In this document: in pieces, positions 60,973 through 64,000 of the stretch
Position numbering within the stretch: position 1 is the first letter of the stretch
Layout of the letters: every line of letters starts with the position of its first letter
Source: Hippopus hippopus
Lineage: Eukaryota > Mollusca > Bivalvia > Cardiida > Cardiidae
Direction of reading: 5' to 3'
Length of the DNA stretch: 64,000 nt
Assembly (NCBI GenBank): GCA_946811185.2
Contig: OX328097.1
Location: 59,363,063-59,427,062 of the forward strand
Notes under the pieces: model-generated
Seen by the model: the letters and a program-made list of their open reading frames with translations, nothing else
Databases searched by the model: none
What the model was told of the DNA's origin: nothing
Translations under genes and position numbers: made by a program

Positions 60973-61200
60973 TAACCCTTTAGCAAACGATCCCGTGTTG
61001 TCACAGCCATTGCGAGTTCGAATTTTTAAAACACTGTGGGAAAAGGAGAAAATCCTGGTAACCAGCATTTTCTCCTTTTCCTGCATTGTTTTCTTTTACT
61101 TCATAGGAAAATTCGTTTTTGAAGTCAGACGCTATTTTGTCGTCTGCAAATGCTTTCAATTTGGACGATTCTACCATTATTACTTCTGGTGAAGAGTTAA
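60973..61200 (+). repeat. Family A, full copy
   Basis: TTAACCCTTTAGCAAACGAT start, arms around CTGGTAACCAG, TTCTGGTGAAGAGTTAA end. Confidence 0.75.
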
Positions 61201-62092
61201 TGCGCGGAAAGGACGTGGCAAGGGATGTATGGATAAAAATGAGAGAAAAATTCTTTTTATTGAGAGAAATTATGACTTTATTAATGTTCCGAACTTTCAC
61301 TTTGTTCAGCTCAAAATGCCGTTCTGAATAAATAGTTTCTACGGGCGGAAAAAAAAATAATTAAACTGTTCAAAGTACTGACAGGCGCGTAACACAGCGA
61401 AGGCCTGGAAGCCTGGGTATCAACATACAAAATTTTGTACGCTAAACCTTTTCTAGGGAAAACTGGAAACTGACACAAGTTAGCTGTTGGAAGTATCCTT
61501 AGCTGCAACCGGATTACGCCTATTTTTTAAAACTCTATCGAGGCAGGCCCGTACTCTTTTTGAGAGGGCTACAGGCCCACTTTAGTGATCACCCTCTTTC
61601 ATGCGACCCACACATTAGGCAAGGGCTTTAACTTGGCAACATTCAAGACTAAACCCCTAAAGATACCGTTTGGTGTCACACTGATCACTTTTTATACAAA
61701 AAAAAGTACGAAATTGTCAACTTTGGCCACTGCTGTAAAGTCCATATCAAAGCGGACAGATTCCATTCTTTTTTCAACAAATGTATGTGAAACCCTTTAC
61801 GGAAAAAAAAAGTACCAGGCGATTTTGGAGACATCCTTTTCAAAATAAACTTGAATAAAGGTTTGATACAAGATAACGGGTTAAACTTGAAATACAGGGA
61901 GAAAACGACTTTGTTCGTATTAGAGGAAAGTATTTTTCAAAACACCGCTGATCAGTTTCTTCTTTTGCAACAATATTATCGCTCGCAGTCACTAGTCAGG
62001 TTGTAAAGTATGCTGATTATCCATGAAATTAGAATGACTTATTCTAAATTGTCTTATCAAAATTTGTTTCGTTTGAGCCGAAAGTAAGACCA
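61201..62092. other. No recognisable feature
   Basis: AT-rich. Short frames show no family features. Confidence 0.45.
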
Positions 62093-62331
62093 GTTAAATG
62101 CTTCCCCGTGATGTATTATATCAAGGAAGACGTCACATAATTAACAATCTATAAAAGCCATTTTGGTTAATAAGCAACTGAATCATGAGGTAGAAGGGTC
62201 TTTGGACATGCAGAAAGTTGAGGAAAAGCAAAAAGTTTCGACCCATGTCAGCCTGCGCTGTCCGCGCAGGCTGACATGGGTCGATACATTTTGCAGATGC
62301 ATTAAATCCCCTTTTCACAGAGTATGGCTTA
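62093..62331 (-). repeat. Family D copy
   Basis: Inverted order with a strong palindrome (GACCCATGTCAGCCTGCGCT and GCGCAGGCTGACATGGGTC) and a CAGAGTATGGCTTA end. Confidence 0.75.
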
Positions 62332-62639
62332 TTTATGTCTGGAGTTTTGAGTTACAAACATAGTTTGAATGATAGAACTTAAGTTCACAAAACTTAAAAG
62401 AAGTCAGCGAGTCCATGTTATGAGTACATTTTATTACTTACTCGATAAAAACTTTGAAAATAGACGGTTTTAATGGCGATCAAAATCAGAAAATAAAGAT
62501 TTATGTAGATAACATGAAAAAATAATATTTTATTGGAGGTTGTAAGTAGACTGGGGTAAAAGAAATGAAAATAGAACTGATGTAAAGCCTGCCTTGCTTC
62601 TTGTCCTCCTCGTCATGAACATGCACCACCAGATTAACT

Positions 62640-62810
62640 GTTTATCACTCGACAAAATGTAAATGGGATTTGTCTTTGATAATGTTAAAACATTGTGGGA
62701 AAAGGAGAAAATGCTGGTTACCAGCATTTTCTCCTTTTCCTGCATTTTTTTCGAAAGGGTTTTTGTTCAGGGATGTTAAAACACGCAACTGTTTGGTATA
62801 GGGTTAAGTG
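62640..62810 (-). repeat. Family A, left end shortened
   Basis: AACATTGTGGGAAAAGGAGA with matching TCTCCTTTTCCTGCATTTT, end GTTTGGTATAGGGTTAA. Confidence 0.7.
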
Positions 62811-63102
62811 TCCTAGTATATACTGGGGATCTTTTTTATAGGTTGCTTTATTTGGGCTTTACATCGCTTTCAAACGTATTCAGTCACATAACGGCGACAG
62901 TTCACTTTTTCATGTATTTCCTGGATTTCACAAGTAGAAGGCTTTAGTTCTGCGATGCCTTGCCTTACCTAATGACACTCCAACGTAAACAGCGCCTTCA
63001 GGAGGAGAATCGAACCAGGCACCTTGAGTACGATGCCACTGTACCTCGGTCCGCAGGGCCCCAATTCCGTTTGATGTAAGAAGTCTAAGATATATAATTC
63101 AG

Positions 63103-63388
63103 CAATCCTATGTGAAAACGGGGTTTAATTTATTTGCAAAACGTTTCGACCTAGGCCAGCCTGCGCATTCCACGCAGGCTGCATCGGTCGAAACTTTTTG
63201 CTTTTGGTCAATTTTTTGTATTTCAAAGGACCATTCTATCTCAGGATTCGGCGGTTTGTCAGACAAAATGGATTTTATGGATCCATAATTACGTGAAAAC
63301 TTGCTTGCTATCTAATTACGTGACAACTTGCTCGCTGTAGTGTATAACGGTGATGCATTAAGCCCCCTTTTGCCAAAGCATGGCTCTA
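63103..63388 (+). repeat. Family D copy
   Basis: GTGAAAACGGGGTTTAATTT, GCCTGCGCATTCCACGCAGG palindrome, CCAAAGCATGGCTCT end. A family C element follows 9 bp later. Confidence 0.75.
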
Positions 63389-63397
63389 ATATAATCT

Positions 63398-63658
63398 GGC
63401 TTGCGTCGCGCGAAAAGGAACATTCGGACATTTGCGTAAAGTGTCGTCTCGGATTAGCCTGCGCAGTCCGCGCAGGCTAATCCGAGACGGCACTTTACGA
63501 CTGCATTAGATTTTGTTCTGCAGTAGACTTGCGCAAAACAGAAAATTACATAAAAACGGAAAAGGTCGTTTCGGATTAGTTTGCGCGGACTGCGCGTGCT
63601 GATCCGGGACGACACTTTACACAAATGTCCGAATGCCTCTTTTTGCGTGTTGCAGGCC
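63398..63658. repeat. Family C foldback element, copy 4
   Basis: GGCTTGCGTCGCGCGAAAAG at the left and TTTTTGCGTGTTGCAGGCC at the right, with both internal palindromes. Confidence 0.8.
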
Positions 63659-64000
63659 ATATTGTTTCTGTATAGGTAGAGGAGCTATGTGTTCGTCAAA
63701 TAAATGCAAATAGAAGGAAGCCGGACCTGGCCTGATACCTTAGCTGGTAGTGCTTGCGAAAAGTGGCCAATGGATCCATGTTGCGAGTCCAAGTCAGCCA
63801 ACTATTTTCCCCTCCAGGAACATGAAGAAAGACAACCTGCCCTTTGTACACGAAAAATGCGTGGATAAGCATTTGGGTAAAAATCCATGGCTTTACAGCT
63901 TTGGTAATGACCATATGAAGTTACTGATCTAAAGGATTGCAGTTACTCGAGCCTTCTGATTTGACATTGCTTGTCCATTTTTTTTTTTTTTGTTCTGTAT
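63659..64000. other. No confidently recognised feature
   Basis: Two overlapping chance frames on opposite strands near 63700-63930, then a T-run. A degraded SINE head is possible around 63735-63790 (GATACCTTAGCTGGTAGTGC). Confidence 0.35.

Overview
The window is animal nuclear DNA, most likely from a bivalve or other mollusc. The reasons are an intact eukaryotic tRNA-Lys(CTT) gene, tRNA-derived SINEs with a mollusc-type tail, a decayed Tc1-like transposase, dense short hairpin (MITE-like) repeats, TATA boxes and AATAAA signals, and the absence of bacterial-style gene packing. I cannot fix the species from sequence alone. Outside one large insertion I see no convincing host gene, only one weak candidate first exon at 19157-19260.

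The centrepiece is a 14,539-bp mobile element at 35162-49700. It is flanked by a perfect 6-bp target duplication (GATGCA) and sits inside a copy of a ~260-bp interspersed repeat (family D). It has long terminal inverted repeats (1927 bp left, 1358 bp right), begins 5'-AG, carries a 53-bp hairpin 9 bp from each tip, and encodes a Polinton/Maverick-type protein-primed family B DNA polymerase with all exonuclease and polymerase motifs. The polymerase gene is split by a frameshift at an A8 run. I find no retroviral-type integrase, packaging ATPase, protease or recognisable capsid gene. The other genes are a 220-aa coiled-coil/basic protein, a 280-aa duplicated zinc-knuckle protein, a 218-aa protein, and small proteins of 68, 88, 104, 46 and 75 aa.

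The unusual part is gene expression. Small genes end in 16-nt stem-loops that fit the metazoan replication-dependent histone mRNA 3'-end consensus (six-base stem, UUUC loop, ACCA/ACCCA on the 3' side, GAAAG-containing tract downstream). At least 20 copies occur, and the stems differ by compensatory changes. Three small-gene loci share an almost identical promoter cassette with a CCAAT box, an E2F-type GCGGGAAA, a palindromic CRE (TGACGTCA) and a TATA box; a fourth copy faces a truncated gene. The replication and core genes instead have AATAAA signals. The layout suggests an element that copies the S-phase, poly(A)-less histone programme for one class of its transcripts.

Layout: 1-35161 is repeat-rich sequence (families A-H, SINEs, Tc1 relic, tRNA-Lys). 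35162-38251 is the left inverted arm, a rearranged and partly pseudogenised copy of the right arm. 38259-45513 is the core gene block, with a bidirectional promoter at 40630-40787. 45514-49700 is the small-gene block and right arm. 49701-64000 is again repeat-rich flank. Repeat family names A-H are labels used only here: A = ~229-bp palindromic element with TTAACCCTTTACC ends; B = ~210-bp element with a palindromic core; C = ~260-bp element with GGCTTGCAACACGCG ends; D = ~260-bp element with GAGCCATGCTCTG ends; F = ~180-bp hairpin with AAGTAACACAA arms; G = a longer repeat containing CAGGGGCAACATTTGG; H = ~145-bp hairpin with GGTCGG ends.
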